Positions 1 through 8,355 of a stretch of 64,000 nt of DNA are shown here, in pieces. This DNA comes from Yoonia sediminilitoris. Lineage in GTDB: Bacteria; Pseudomonadota; Alphaproteobacteria; Rhodobacterales; Rhodobacteraceae. How positions within the stretch are numbered: the stretch's first letter is position 1; each line of letters starts with the position of its first letter. The notes beneath the pieces are model-generated. The model was not told where the DNA came from. It ran no database searches and saw only the letters and a program-made list of their open reading frames with translations. The stretch lies in assembly GCF_003058085.1 (NCBI RefSeq), contig NZ_QBUD01000007.1:123133-187132 (forward strand). The letters run 5' to 3'. A program made the translations under genes and the position numbers.

Positions 1-161
1 AAGGGCAGTTTGAACCCAAGGCCCGGCGTTTCCTTGACCTGTTTGATCTGACCAAACTGCAGTACAAGCGCCTTTTCGCGTTCATCGACAATGAACACGG
101 ACGACATGATGCCGACGACAATCACCGCCAGAATGGGAAGAAGAAAAGCTGACTTTTTCAT
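1..161 (-). CDS. hflC: HflC, SPFH-family protease modulator (N-terminal part only)
   Basis: Only the first 53 codons lie in the window; the gene runs off the left edge. The visible protein starts with Met-Lys-Lys and one hydrophobic anchor, then the Val-Asp-Glu-Arg-Glu-Lys-Ala region and an ETPGLGFKLPF-like stretch typical of HflC. In known bacteria HflC pairs with HflK in a membrane complex that encloses and restrains the FtsH protease. Its ATG shares one base with the TAA stop of hflK (TAATG), so the two are translationally coupled. The identification is firm because of the partner gene and order. Confidence 0.93.
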   Translation of the reverse strand, partial: MKKSAFLLPILAVIVVGIMSSVFIVDEREKALVLQFGQIKQVKETPGLGFKLP

Positions 162-1303
162 TAGTTGGACTCCCCTGTTGTGTTGCGGCGCAGTTCGTTC
201 AACGGCAGGTAGGGCACGACACCCTGTGCGCCGTCCTGACCTTCGTCAAGCAAGATGATGTCAACACCACCCAGCACACGTTCCATCGTTTCCAGATACA
301 GACGCTTGCGGGTCACTTCCGGCGCGTTCTGGTATTCGGCCAAAACGGCAGAGAAACGGCTGGCTTCACCTTCGGCCTGGTTGACGACTTGCGCGCGATA
401 GGCTTCGGCCTCTTCCAAAATCTGGGCGGCATTACCGCGGGCTTCGGCGACAACACGGTTGGCATAGGCGTCAGCCACGTTTTGCACCCGGTCACGTTCC
501 TGTTCGGCATCCTGCACAAGGCGGAAGCTGTCGATAACGGGATCAGGCGGGTCGGCCTTGTCAAAGTTCACACGAATGATGTTCACGCCGCTGTCGTAGC
601 TATCCAATGTCGTCTGGATCAATTCGCGCAATGTGTCGGCAATGACGCCACGATCACGGTTCAGAATCGGTGCCAGTTCGGATTGCGAAATGATTTCGCG
701 CATCGCCGATTCAGCCACCGCCTCGATTGTTTGTGGGGGGTTGGACAGGTTGAACAAATACTGCTGCGGATCGGTGATGTTCCAGACAACCTGAAAATCA
801 ATATCGACGATATTCTCGTCACCGGTCAGCATCAGGCCTGCTTCTGACCCTGCGCGGCTGGTGCCGATGTCAATGTTGCGTTCCGACGTGACCGCGATAA
901 CTTCGCGGGTAACAATAGGCCAAGGTGCAAAGTTAAGACCCGGACCACCGGTTTGGCTGTAACGGCCCAGCATCAGTTCAACCGACTGTTCTTCGGGCTT
1001 GACGGTGTAGAAAGACGCAAACAGCCACGCACCAATCGCCACAAGCAGCGCAAGTCCGATTGTGCCGCGTGTCAGCTGCGGGCCACCGCCGCCGCGAGCG
1101 CCGCCACGATTGCCGCCGCCGTCACCGCCACCGCCCATCAGGACGCGCAGTTGTTCGCGGCCTTTGTTTACCAGATCGTCGATCTCGGGAATATTCGGGC
1201 CATCGTTGCCGGGCCTGCGTCCGCCGTTCGGGCGGTTATCGTCACCGCCACCTGAACCTTTGTTTCCGCCGCCGCCCCAAGGGCCCCCGTTGTTACCTGC
1301 CAT
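161..1303 (-). CDS. hflK: HflK, membrane protease subunit, SPFH family
   Basis: A 380-residue protein. Residues 1-77 are Gly/Asn/Arg-rich and presumably cytoplasmic, one transmembrane helix follows at about 80-100, then an SPFH/band-7 domain from about 100 to 280, and an Ala/Glu-rich helical region at about 270-330 containing YANRVVAEARGNAAQI. Length and layout fit HflK. In the known complex HflK and HflC form a cage around FtsH and tune membrane-protein turnover. It is the first gene of a two-gene operon with hflC; the 77-bp gap to gor upstream should hold its promoter. Confidence 0.96.
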   Translation of the reverse strand: MAGNNGGPWGGGGNKGSGGGDDNRPNGGRRPGNDGPNIPEIDDLVNKGREQLRVLMGGGGDGGGNRGGARGGGGPQLTRGTIGLALLVAIGAWLFASFYTVKPEEQSVELMLGRYSQTGGPGLNFAPWPIVTREVIAVTSERNIDIGTSRAGSEAGLMLTGDENIVDIDFQVVWNITDPQQYLFNLSNPPQTIEAVAESAMREIISQSELAPILNRDRGVIADTLRELIQTTLDSYDSGVNIIRVNFDKADPPDPVIDSFRLVQDAEQERDRVQNVADAYANRVVAEARGNAAQILEEAEAYRAQVVNQAEGEASRFSAVLAEYQNAPEVTRKRLYLETMERVLGGVDIILLDEGQDGAQGVVPYLPLNELRRNTTGESN

Positions 1304-1380
1304 CGCGTTTATACACTTCCTTTATTCAAAGGTCCTTCGGTTGGACCGACAGTCCTCATGTGGCGCTTTCTGAAATCAAT

Positions 1381-2736
1381 TCAAGCAGTCCGCACAGGAT
1401 CCTTCATTGTGACCAATTCTTCTGCCATTGTCGGGTGAACTGCAACAGTCCGGTCAAAATCTTCCTTTGTTGCACCCATTTTGACGGCAATGCCCGCAAG
1501 CTGGATCATCTCACCCGCGTGATCTGCGACAATATGACAGCCCAACACCTTGCGGGTCGCCTGTGACACGACAAGTTTCATCATGACCCTGTCAGTGCGT
1601 CCGGCAAACGCGTGGTTCATCGGTTTGAAAGACGTGCAGTAAATCTCGACCGGTTCAAGATCACGCGCGGCCTCTTCCGACAGGCCAATGGTGCCCATCT
1701 CGGGTTGTGTGAAAATGGCCGAGGGGATCAGTTCATGGTCAACCTTGGTTGGATTGCCCTTAAAGACGGTTTCGACAAATGCCATCCCCTCGCGGATCGC
1801 CACCGGCGTCAGTTGTACCCGGTCGGTGACATCGCCCACCGCGTAGATCGACGGAACAGCCGTCTGGCTGTAATCATCAACGATGATTTCACCATTGCGG
1901 CCAAGGGTCACCCCTGCATCTTCAAGCCCCATGTTTTCAGTGTTGGGCTTGCGCCCTGTGGCGAACATGACCTGATCATAAGTCGCCTCGGTGCCATTGG
2001 ATGCCTTGACCCAGATACCGCCGTCGCACGTGTCCATCTCAAGGATATTGGTACCAAGGTGCAGGTTCACACCCTTTTCGATCATGCCTTCGGCAACCAG
2101 ACCGCGCGCCTCATCATCAAAGCCGCGCAGGATTTGCGCGCCGCGGTAGAATTGCGTGGTCGCGACTCCCAGCCCGTTCATGATGCCTGCGAATTCAGAG
2201 GCGATATAGCCCCCACCCACGATCAGGATGGACTTTGGCAGTTCATCAAGCAGGAACACTTCGTTAGAGGTAATCGCATGTTCCGCGCCTTTGATATCGG
2301 GCAGAACAGGACGGCCCCCCGTGGCGATCAGGATATGTTTGGCACTGACTTCTTCACCGGTGCTGAGCAAAACAGTATGCGGATCTTTCAGGCTGGCCCG
2401 GGCATCAAAAATCGTAACGTCAGAGTTGCCCAGCAACTTGCGATAGACAGCTTCAAGCCGGTCAAGTTCGGCATGCAGCTTGGGACGGAACTGGCCCCAG
2501 TCAAAATCCCCGGCAGTGACATCCCAGCCATATGCGCTGGCGTCCTGCATCATTTCCGCATAGCCCGACGCAAAGACCATCAGCTTTTTGGGCACACAGC
2601 CGCGAATGACGCAGGTACCACCCATGCGAAATTCTTCGGCCAGGGCGACCTTGGCGCCGGCGGCCGCAGCAACGCGCGCAGCGCGCACCCCGCCAGACCC
2701 GCCACCGATGACAAAAAGGTCGTAATCAAACGCCAT
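1381..2736 (-). CDS. gor: Glutathione-disulfide reductase
   Basis: A 451-residue FAD/NADPH disulfide reductase. The N-terminus has the FAD-binding GGGSGGVRAAR motif. The redox-active disulfide is GGTCVIRGCVPKK at about residues 39-51, the NADPH-binding GGGYIASEFAG lies at about 173, a second FAD motif ATGRKPNT at about 259, and the C-terminal dimerisation domain ends with AVHPTMAEELV, which contains the catalytic His-Pro pair. It reduces GSSG to GSH with NADPH in the cytoplasm. The full-length form and motifs match glutathione reductase rather than mercuric or lipoamide forms. It lies 36 bp downstream of rpiA on the same strand and is probably co-transcribed with it. Confidence 0.96.
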   Translation of the reverse strand: MAFDYDLFVIGGGSGGVRAARVAAAAGAKVALAEEFRMGGTCVIRGCVPKKLMVFASGYAEMMQDASAYGWDVTAGDFDWGQFRPKLHAELDRLEAVYRKLLGNSDVTIFDARASLKDPHTVLLSTGEEVSAKHILIATGGRPVLPDIKGAEHAITSNEVFLLDELPKSILIVGGGYIASEFAGIMNGLGVATTQFYRGAQILRGFDDEARGLVAEGMIEKGVNLHLGTNILEMDTCDGGIWVKASNGTEATYDQVMFATGRKPNTENMGLEDAGVTLGRNGEIIVDDYSQTAVPSIYAVGDVTDRVQLTPVAIREGMAFVETVFKGNPTKVDHELIPSAIFTQPEMGTIGLSEEAARDLEPVEIYCTSFKPMNHAFAGRTDRVMMKLVVSQATRKVLGCHIVADHAGEMIQLAGIAVKMGATKEDFDRTVAVHPTMAEELVTMKDPVRTA

Positions 2737-2772
2737 GAAACTGCTCCGTTCTTGCTTAAGGCCTCTGTCGGC

Positions 2773-3561
2773 TCAGTCCTTGATATCCGCGAAAAGGTTT
2801 TCGTTTTCCAGTATGTTGAACTGCACAACTTCGTGTTGGTCAGCGGCCAGATCACGCACCGTCACGCGGCCGTCAGCAAACCCGACAATAACCACGTCGC
2901 AGGTGTCGATGAACAACCCGTTGTCGACGACACCCGGTATCTGGTTCAGGATCAGGCTCAGTTCGCGCGGGTTCCCGATCCGCTTGAGATGCAGATCAAG
3001 GATGAAGTTGCCCTCGTCCGAGACAAAAGGCGCATCCGCCACATGCCGTTGCGTCACCTCACGGCCCATCACATCCATGCCATTCAGCGTTTCTTCGATT
3101 AGTGCCTTGGTGGTGTGCATGCCAAAGGGAATAACCTCGACCGGCAGGGGAAATGCACCAAGCGATTCCACCTTTTTTGAGGCATCGGCGATCACGATCA
3201 TGCGGTCACTGGCGGTTGCGACGATCTTTTCCTGCAAATGTGCGCCGCCACCGCCTTTGATCAGGTTGAGGTCGTCGTCATACTCGTCAGTGCCATCAAT
3301 TGTCACATCCAGCCATTTGGCTTCGTCCAGCGTAATGACATCGATGCCTACGTCGCGGGCCAGTTTTGCGGTGCGGCTGGATGTCGGCACACCTTTGATT
3401 TTCAGTCCATGATCGCGGACCAGCTCGCCCAGACATTGCACCATCCACGCGGCGGTTGACCCCGTCCCCAAGCCGACCTTCATGCCTGATTTGACGTACT
3501 CGGTGGCTTGCTTTGCGGCTACAAACTTTGCCTTATCGATCGGTGACAATGCGTTCGTCAT
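2773..3561 (-). CDS. rpiA: Ribose-5-phosphate isomerase A
   Basis: A 262-residue RpiA. The signatures GLGTGSTAAWMV (about 30-41), TIDGTDEYDDDLNLIKGGGGA (about 88-108, here quoted in part as DGTDEYDDDLNLIKGGG) and the catalytic-Glu region are visible. It interconverts ribose-5-phosphate and ribulose-5-phosphate in the pentose phosphate pathway. It is followed on the same strand by gor. That pairing links a pentose-phosphate enzyme with an NADPH consumer, which is suggestive but not proof of joint control. The start is the ATG at 3561. Confidence 0.96.
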   Translation of the reverse strand: MTNALSPIDKAKFVAAKQATEYVKSGMKVGLGTGSTAAWMVQCLGELVRDHGLKIKGVPTSSRTAKLARDVGIDVITLDEAKWLDVTIDGTDEYDDDLNLIKGGGGAHLQEKIVATASDRMIVIADASKKVESLGAFPLPVEVIPFGMHTTKALIEETLNGMDVMGREVTQRHVADAPFVSDEGNFILDLHLKRIGNPRELSLILNQIPGVVDNGLFIDTCDVVIVGFADGRVTVRDLAADQHEVVQFNILENENLFADIKD

Positions 3562-3708
3562 CGGGGAACTCCAGAATTACTTGCCGCCTTATAGGCAAAA
3601 TGCCCATGGGGTGCGAGACCTCAAATCATGCGGGGCGAGGTGTCACAATAGCTGACAATCGGTCGCATTTGACCACAGGTACTGCCACCGATCCTATAAT
3701 GTGCGCCC

Positions 3709-4380
3709 ATGTCTGACCCGCTTTGCCTTCACTATGCCCCTGATAATGCGTCACTTTGCGTAAGGTTGGCGCTTGAGGAAATTGGCGTGCCTTATCAAGA
3801 GGCTCTGGTTGACAGACGCACCCAGACCCAGCGCTCTGCCGCGTTTCTGGCAATGAACCCCAACGGGCTGATTCCTGTGCTGGAAACACCCCATGGGCCC
3901 ATGTACGAAACGGGGGCGATTCTCTTGTGGCTTGCCGACCGGCACCGCACACTTTTGCCCGAGATTGACGACCCACAACGCGGCGCGGCGCTCCAGTGGC
4001 TTTTCTGGCTGTCCAACACCCTGCACCCGACTTTGCGGATGTTGTTCTATCCCCGGCAATTTGGCGCCGCGCGCGACTTGACGCAAACCCGCCTGACCAC
4101 GCAGCTCGACCTGCTTGCAGCCGCCAGCACTGCACCGTGGCTTGATGCCAGCGCACCAAGCGCCCAAGCCTGTTATCTTGCGCCCATGCTGCGCTGGCCT
4201 GCGCTTTATGGCGGTGACACCGACTGGTTTGATCTGGGGCGTTGGCCGCGGTTGGAAGCATTTGCACGCCGGTGCGAAAAACGCCCTGCCGCAGTTCGCG
4301 CCGCCAAGGCCGAAGGGCTGGGTCCTACCCCGTTTTCTGCACCACACCCTTGCAACCCACCATTCGGAAGCGCAACTTAA
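3709..4380 (+). CDS. Glutathione S-transferase family protein
   Basis: A 223-residue cytosolic GST-fold protein. The N-terminal thioredoxin-like half (about 1-80) has the Tyr-Ala-Pro-Asp-Asn-Ala-Ser start of helix 1, the cis-Pro segment NGLIPVLETPHGP and the glutathione-binding YETGAILLWLADRH. The helical C-terminal half ends near 215. Substrate cannot be predicted. It runs divergently from rpiA and ends 3 bp before sdaA, so the two plus-strand genes are probably one transcript. Confidence 0.85.
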   Translation: MSDPLCLHYAPDNASLCVRLALEEIGVPYQEALVDRRTQTQRSAAFLAMNPNGLIPVLETPHGPMYETGAILLWLADRHRTLLPEIDDPQRGAALQWLFWLSNTLHPTLRMLFYPRQFGAARDLTQTRLTTQLDLLAAASTAPWLDASAPSAQACYLAPMLRWPALYGGDTDWFDLGRWPRLEAFARRCEKRPAAVRAAKAEGLGPTPFSAPHPCNPPFGSAT

Positions 4381-4383
4381 GCC

Positions 4384-5757
4384 ATGTTTCTTTCTGTCTT
4401 CGATATGTTCAAGGTGGGGGTCGGCCCCTCATCGTCGCACACCATCGGCCCGATGGTGGCGGCTGCCCGGTTCCTTGAGCATCTGCGGGCCCAGCCCTTT
4501 GCTGTGGCCGGTCTGCGCGCGTCGCTGCATGGCAGCCTTGCCTTTACAGGCATCGGTCACGCGACCGACCGCGCGGTCATCCTTGGGCTGGCGGGATTCC
4601 GGGCCGAAGATTACGATGCCGAAAAGGCCGAAGCCGAACTGACCCGCATCAGAGAAGAACACACAGTGTCGCCCGACGGGCTTGGCACATTGAAGTTCTA
4701 CCCCAAAGATGATCTGCGCTTTGACTACGGGCCCGCCCTGCCCGGCCACGCCAACGGCATGATCTTGCAAGGCACCGATGCCCAGGGCGATGTGATCACC
4801 CAAGTCATCTACTATTCCGTCGGCGGCGGCTTTGTCCTGACCGAGGCGGAACTGAAAGCCGGTAAAGACACCGACAACGGCCCCCCTGTCCCCTATCCGT
4901 TCCACACCGCAACCGAGATGCTTGAGATGGCGATGACATCGGGCAAGACCATTGCAGACATGAAGCGGGCCAATGAGCTGTCGCGCAAATCGGGGGCGCA
5001 GCTTGATGCGGGGTTGGACCGGATCTGGCAGGTGATGAATGCCTGCATTGACCGTGGCCTTACCACGGACGGCATCCTGCCCGGCGGTCTGAACGTGCGC
5101 CGCCGCGCCAAGGGTATCCATGATGCGCTGATAGCCGAACGGGGCATGAACCTGACCGCGCCGCACACGATCAACGACTACATGTCCACCTATGCGATGG
5201 CCGTGAACGAAGAAAACGCCGCCGGTGGTCAGGTGGTGACAGCCCCCACCAACGGGGCCGCCGGTGTGGTGCCCGCCACAATCCGCTATTGGCTCGATCA
5301 TGTGCCGGGGGCGGCCCCGTCGCGCGTACCGGAATTTCTGCTGACCGCTGCGGCCATTGGTGGGCTGATCAAATTCAACGCTTCGATATCCGGAGCCGAA
5401 TGTGGCTGTCAGGCGGAAGTGGGCAGTGCCTCTGCCATGGCTGCGGCCGGGTTGGCAGCCGTGTTGGGCGGCACGCCTGAACAGATAGAAAACGCAGCCG
5501 AAATCGCGCTGGAGCATCACTTGGGCATGACCTGCGATCCCGTCAAAGGGCTGGTGCAGGTGCCGTGCATCGAACGCAACGGGTTGGGCGCGATCAAGGC
5601 AGTGTCCGCCGCATCGCTTGCCATGCGCGGCGACGGGAACCATCTGGTGTCGCTTGATGTGGCGATCGAAACGATGCGCCAGACCGGTGCGGATATGAGC
5701 GAGAAGTACAAGGAAACAGCTTTGGGTGGTTTGGCGGTGAATGTGCCGAATTGTTAG
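4384..5757 (+). CDS. sdaA: L-serine ammonia-lyase, iron-sulfur type
   Basis: A 457-residue single-chain L-serine dehydratase that deaminates L-serine to pyruvate and ammonia. The beginning FKVGVGPSSSHTIGPM is the typical N-terminal signature. The alpha domain contains the cysteines expected to hold the [4Fe-4S] cluster: SGAECGCQAEVG, the Cys of HLGMTCDPV and the Cys of VQVPCIERN. It ends with LGGLAVNVPNC, the C-terminal Cys that in characterised enzymes can act as a tail ligand. The N-terminal beta and C-terminal alpha parts are fused, as in E. coli SdaA. Confidence 0.96.
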   Translation: MFLSVFDMFKVGVGPSSSHTIGPMVAAARFLEHLRAQPFAVAGLRASLHGSLAFTGIGHATDRAVILGLAGFRAEDYDAEKAEAELTRIREEHTVSPDGLGTLKFYPKDDLRFDYGPALPGHANGMILQGTDAQGDVITQVIYYSVGGGFVLTEAELKAGKDTDNGPPVPYPFHTATEMLEMAMTSGKTIADMKRANELSRKSGAQLDAGLDRIWQVMNACIDRGLTTDGILPGGLNVRRRAKGIHDALIAERGMNLTAPHTINDYMSTYAMAVNEENAAGGQVVTAPTNGAAGVVPATIRYWLDHVPGAAPSRVPEFLLTAAAIGGLIKFNASISGAECGCQAEVGSASAMAAAGLAAVLGGTPEQIENAAEIALEHHLGMTCDPVKGLVQVPCIERNGLGAIKAVSAASLAMRGDGNHLVSLDVAIETMRQTGADMSEKYKETALGGLAVNVPNC

Positions 5758-5800
5758 TGCACCGCCCGACACTTCCGCCACACATCGCAACTGTTCGCCC

Positions 5801-5931
5801 GCCCGGTCGTCAGACCGGGCAGCCCCCAACCCTCCGCACGGGAGGGGCATCACCCCCACCCAGGGACGGGGACTGTTCCCCGTCAAAGCGTTTCGCCTCT
5901 AGCCTGAGGCATCAGATAAAGGCGAAACGCT
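5801..5931. repeat. Two inverted repeats downstream of sdaA
   Basis: 5801-5820 is an 8-bp stem (GCCCGGTC/GACCGGGC) with a GTCA loop and could fold as a hairpin after sdaA, although no T-run follows. 5887-5898 and 5920-5931 form a perfect 12-bp inverted repeat (AGCGTTTCGCCT/AGGCGAAACGCT) separated by 21 bp. The second looks like an intergenic palindromic element or a bidirectional terminator between sdaA and the relic beyond. No gene is visible in 5758-6016. Confidence 0.5.
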
Positions 5932-6016
5932 GTAGGTCAGGGAAAGTTGCAGGTTATTTCAACGCGTTCATGAACAACATTGCGGTTGTCAGCACCCGCA
6001 AAGCCTTGTGCTTGGT

Positions 6017-6490
6017 CTACACAGCCGGCATTTCCGCCCTGTCCATCATCGGCTCGCATACCTTCTCCATCGTGTTGATGCTGACGGGCGGCCAGCGGAT
6101 CAGGCCCGGCATCCCCTCGCGGCGCGCGAAGAAATCCAGCATCACGATCTGGCTGCATTGCATGACCGAGCGGGGATGGCCGTGGGCGTCCTTTTCTTCC
6201 AGTTCCATGATGCAGAAGGTCGATTTCATGTCCGACGTATTCAGCTGACGGACATTGAACAGAATGTTGGAGATCCGCGCATCCTGCACGCTCGCATCCA
6301 CTTCAAGCACGGTTGTACGCACCACCGTCCCCGGCACAGCACCCTTGAGCAGATCATTGGGCGTGACCGGATTGAAGCCGGGAAAGGCCGGATGTTGACA
6401 GTGCCCTCGAACGGGTCGTCTTTGAACGCCTTGTAGGGGCTCAGGTAAAATCCGTTGAGATCGGTGCGGCACCAATCGGCAGACCGCTGA
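6017..6490 (-). pseudogene. Frameshifted gene relic, family not recognised
   Basis: Two reading frames on the minus strand join into one plausible protein. The upstream frame reads WCRTDLNGFYLSPYKAF then DDPFEGTVNIRPFP. Near 6390 the sensible reading moves by one base and continues as GFNPVTPNDLLKGAVPG, then QLNTSDMKSTFCIMELEEKD and GLIRW, ending at a TAG at 6017. No convincing start or ribosome-binding site precedes it, so it appears frameshifted and 5'-truncated. I do not recognise the family. About 225 bp without a gene separate it from the next gene. Confidence 0.5.
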
Positions 6491-6716
6491 TATCGGGAAT
6501 TGTGGGCGGGCGCTCAATTGCGCGGCTTGTCCCATGGCAAGGGCGGCACCGCCGTGCGGGATCGTGCCAAGACGCGCGGGGAATTTTCAAATATACGGCC
6601 GGAATTTGAAGTAATGCCCCAAGCCGCAGCGCATTGTATTACCTATCACAACAATTTCCCCCCAGGTGGTGCAAGGTGGAATTGTCCCGCCCCGCACAAA
6701 TCGCTAGGCATAGCAA

Positions 6717-7619
6717 ATGAACCAAGACAAACCCTTTGTGGGCATTATCTTCATGCTCGCTTTTTGTGTGCTGGCCCCGCTGGGCGACAGCATCGCCAAG
6801 CTGTTGGGTGGGACTGTTGCGCTGGGTGTGCTTGTCTTGATCCGTTTCGCGATACAGGCCGCTATTCTGGTGCCACTTGTGGCCCTGTCAGGTGACGGGT
6901 TTCGGCTGCCCCGCGGGACATTGCTCTGGACGCTGATCCGCACATGCCTGCATATCATCGGAATCGGCATGATGTTCAGCGCGCTGAAGTTCCTGCCGCT
7001 GGCCGATGCGCTGGCGATTGCCTTTGTGATGCCCTTCATCATGCTGCTGCTTGGCCATTTCGTGATGGGCGAAGAGGTCGGACGCCAACGGATGCTGGCC
7101 TGTCTTGTGGGTTTTATCGGCACACTGCTGGTGATCCAGCCAAACTTTGTTGAAGTCGGCTATCCCGCACTGCTGCCTTTGGGTGTGGCGGTAGTCTTTG
7201 CGCTATTCATGATGGTCACGCGGCAGGTTGCGCGCAGGATTGACCCGATCAAGCTTCAGGCGATCAGCGGGCTACAGGCCACGGCAGTGCTGTTGCCGCT
7301 GATCTTGCTGATCCCTGAACAGGCGTCGTTCGATCTGTCTGGCAAGACTGTCGGTCTGCTTGCGCTGCTTGGTGTGATCGGCACGCTTGCGCATCTCTTC
7401 ATGACATGGAGCCTGCGTTTCGCCCCCGCATCGACCCTCGCGCCGATGCAATATCTTGAAATCCCGTTCGGCACGGCGATTGGCTGGCTGATCTTTTCCG
7501 ACCTGCCCAATGATCTAGCCGCTGTCGGAATCTGTATCACCGTTGCTGCCGGGCTTTATATCATTGTGCGGGAACGACGGCTTTCAAGACGGCCCCAAGT
7601 TGCGTCGGTGGCAGAGTAA
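6717..7619 (+). CDS. DMT-superfamily (EamA) transporter
   Basis: A 300-residue integral membrane protein with about ten hydrophobic helices arranged as two EamA repeats (about 5-140 and 150-285). The second half has the family-typical APASTLAPMQYLEIPFG. EamA proteins export or import small metabolites such as amino acids, purines or S-adenosylmethionine; the substrate is unknown here. Its 3' end overlaps the convergent thiamine pyrophosphokinase gene by 59 bp. Confidence 0.88.
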   Translation: MNQDKPFVGIIFMLAFCVLAPLGDSIAKLLGGTVALGVLVLIRFAIQAAILVPLVALSGDGFRLPRGTLLWTLIRTCLHIIGIGMMFSALKFLPLADALAIAFVMPFIMLLLGHFVMGEEVGRQRMLACLVGFIGTLLVIQPNFVEVGYPALLPLGVAVVFALFMMVTRQVARRIDPIKLQAISGLQATAVLLPLILLIPEQASFDLSGKTVGLLALLGVIGTLAHLFMTWSLRFAPASTLAPMQYLEIPFGTAIGWLIFSDLPNDLAAVGICITVAAGLYIIVRERRLSRRPQVASVAE

Positions 7620-8217
7620 TCACCAGTGGCCCCTTCGCCGATATTTCCACCAGCGGGTCCTTGACCTGATTTGACGAACTGACCATGCCCGTTGGATGCA
7701 TGCGCGCCGCCGTGATCGGCCATGTCAGGCCGCGCGCCGTGACGGTCACGTCATCGAGTGGCATCAGCCCGATACGCGTGCCCGCAGGCAACGCCAGCGA
7801 CACGCCCTCTGGCGGAGTCAGAAAACTGATATCAGCCTCGTCAAGCAGTAAGATCCGGCGCGTGCGATTGCGGCCCAACACGTTGAGAACGCTCAGCAGA
7901 TGGTCCAGCCGCCCCCCCGTGAACCCCATCGCCAGCACCGCCGCGGCAGAGACTCGTGCAATCGCCTTTTCGAAATCCGTGGTATCCTGCTCTGAAATGT
8001 GGCAGAGAATTTCCGAAAATGTGGCACGGGCCTGCTGCGACAGACTGTCCATGTCACCCACCACCGCCGCAGGCCGAAGGCCCGCCCTCAGACAATGATC
8101 CGCGCCGCCATCAACGGCTATATAGTTGTCAAAGAATGATAAAACCGACTTCATCTGTTCGGGATTCACGGCCGCTCCACCGATCAGGCCGACTATCCCG
8201 TTACTTGAAACAATCAT
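7561..8217 (-). CDS. Thiamine diphosphokinase
   Basis: A 218-residue protein from the ATG at 8217 (an in-frame ATG at 8250 would add 11 residues unlike the family). It shows the thiamine pyrophosphokinase signatures AVDGGADHCLRAGLRP, VVGDMDSL, EQDTTDFEKA and TGGRLDHLL. These Asp-rich motifs bind ATP, Mg and thiamine. The enzyme converts thiamine to thiamine pyrophosphate. The C-terminal 19 codons are antisense to the end of the DMT transporter. Confidence 0.9.
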   Translation of the reverse strand: MIVSSNGIVGLIGGAAVNPEQMKSVLSFFDNYIAVDGGADHCLRAGLRPAAVVGDMDSLSQQARATFSEILCHISEQDTTDFEKAIARVSAAAVLAMGFTGGRLDHLLSVLNVLGRNRTRRILLLDEADISFLTPPEGVSLALPAGTRIGLMPLDDVTVTARGLTWPITAARMHPTGMVSSSNQVKDPLVEISAKGPLVITLPPTQLGAVLKAVVPAQ

Positions 8218-8355
8218 GGCCACTTCCCGCTCACTTTGTACAATCCACAAACATTCCCTAAAACGGTCACAATATTATCCCTAATGTACCGTCAAACTGT
8301 TCTTCATGAAGTTCAAGTATCTGTCCAGAAGACGGCGGGCAGTTAACTAAAGAAA

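Noticed and set aside
1612..3102. Long plus-strand open frame opposite gor and rpiA
   Set aside because: Antisense shadow of two firmly identified genes in GC-rich DNA; no ribosome site or domain.
4429..5886. 485-codon minus-strand frame opposite sdaA
   Set aside because: His/Gly/Arg-rich shadow; sdaA is unambiguous.
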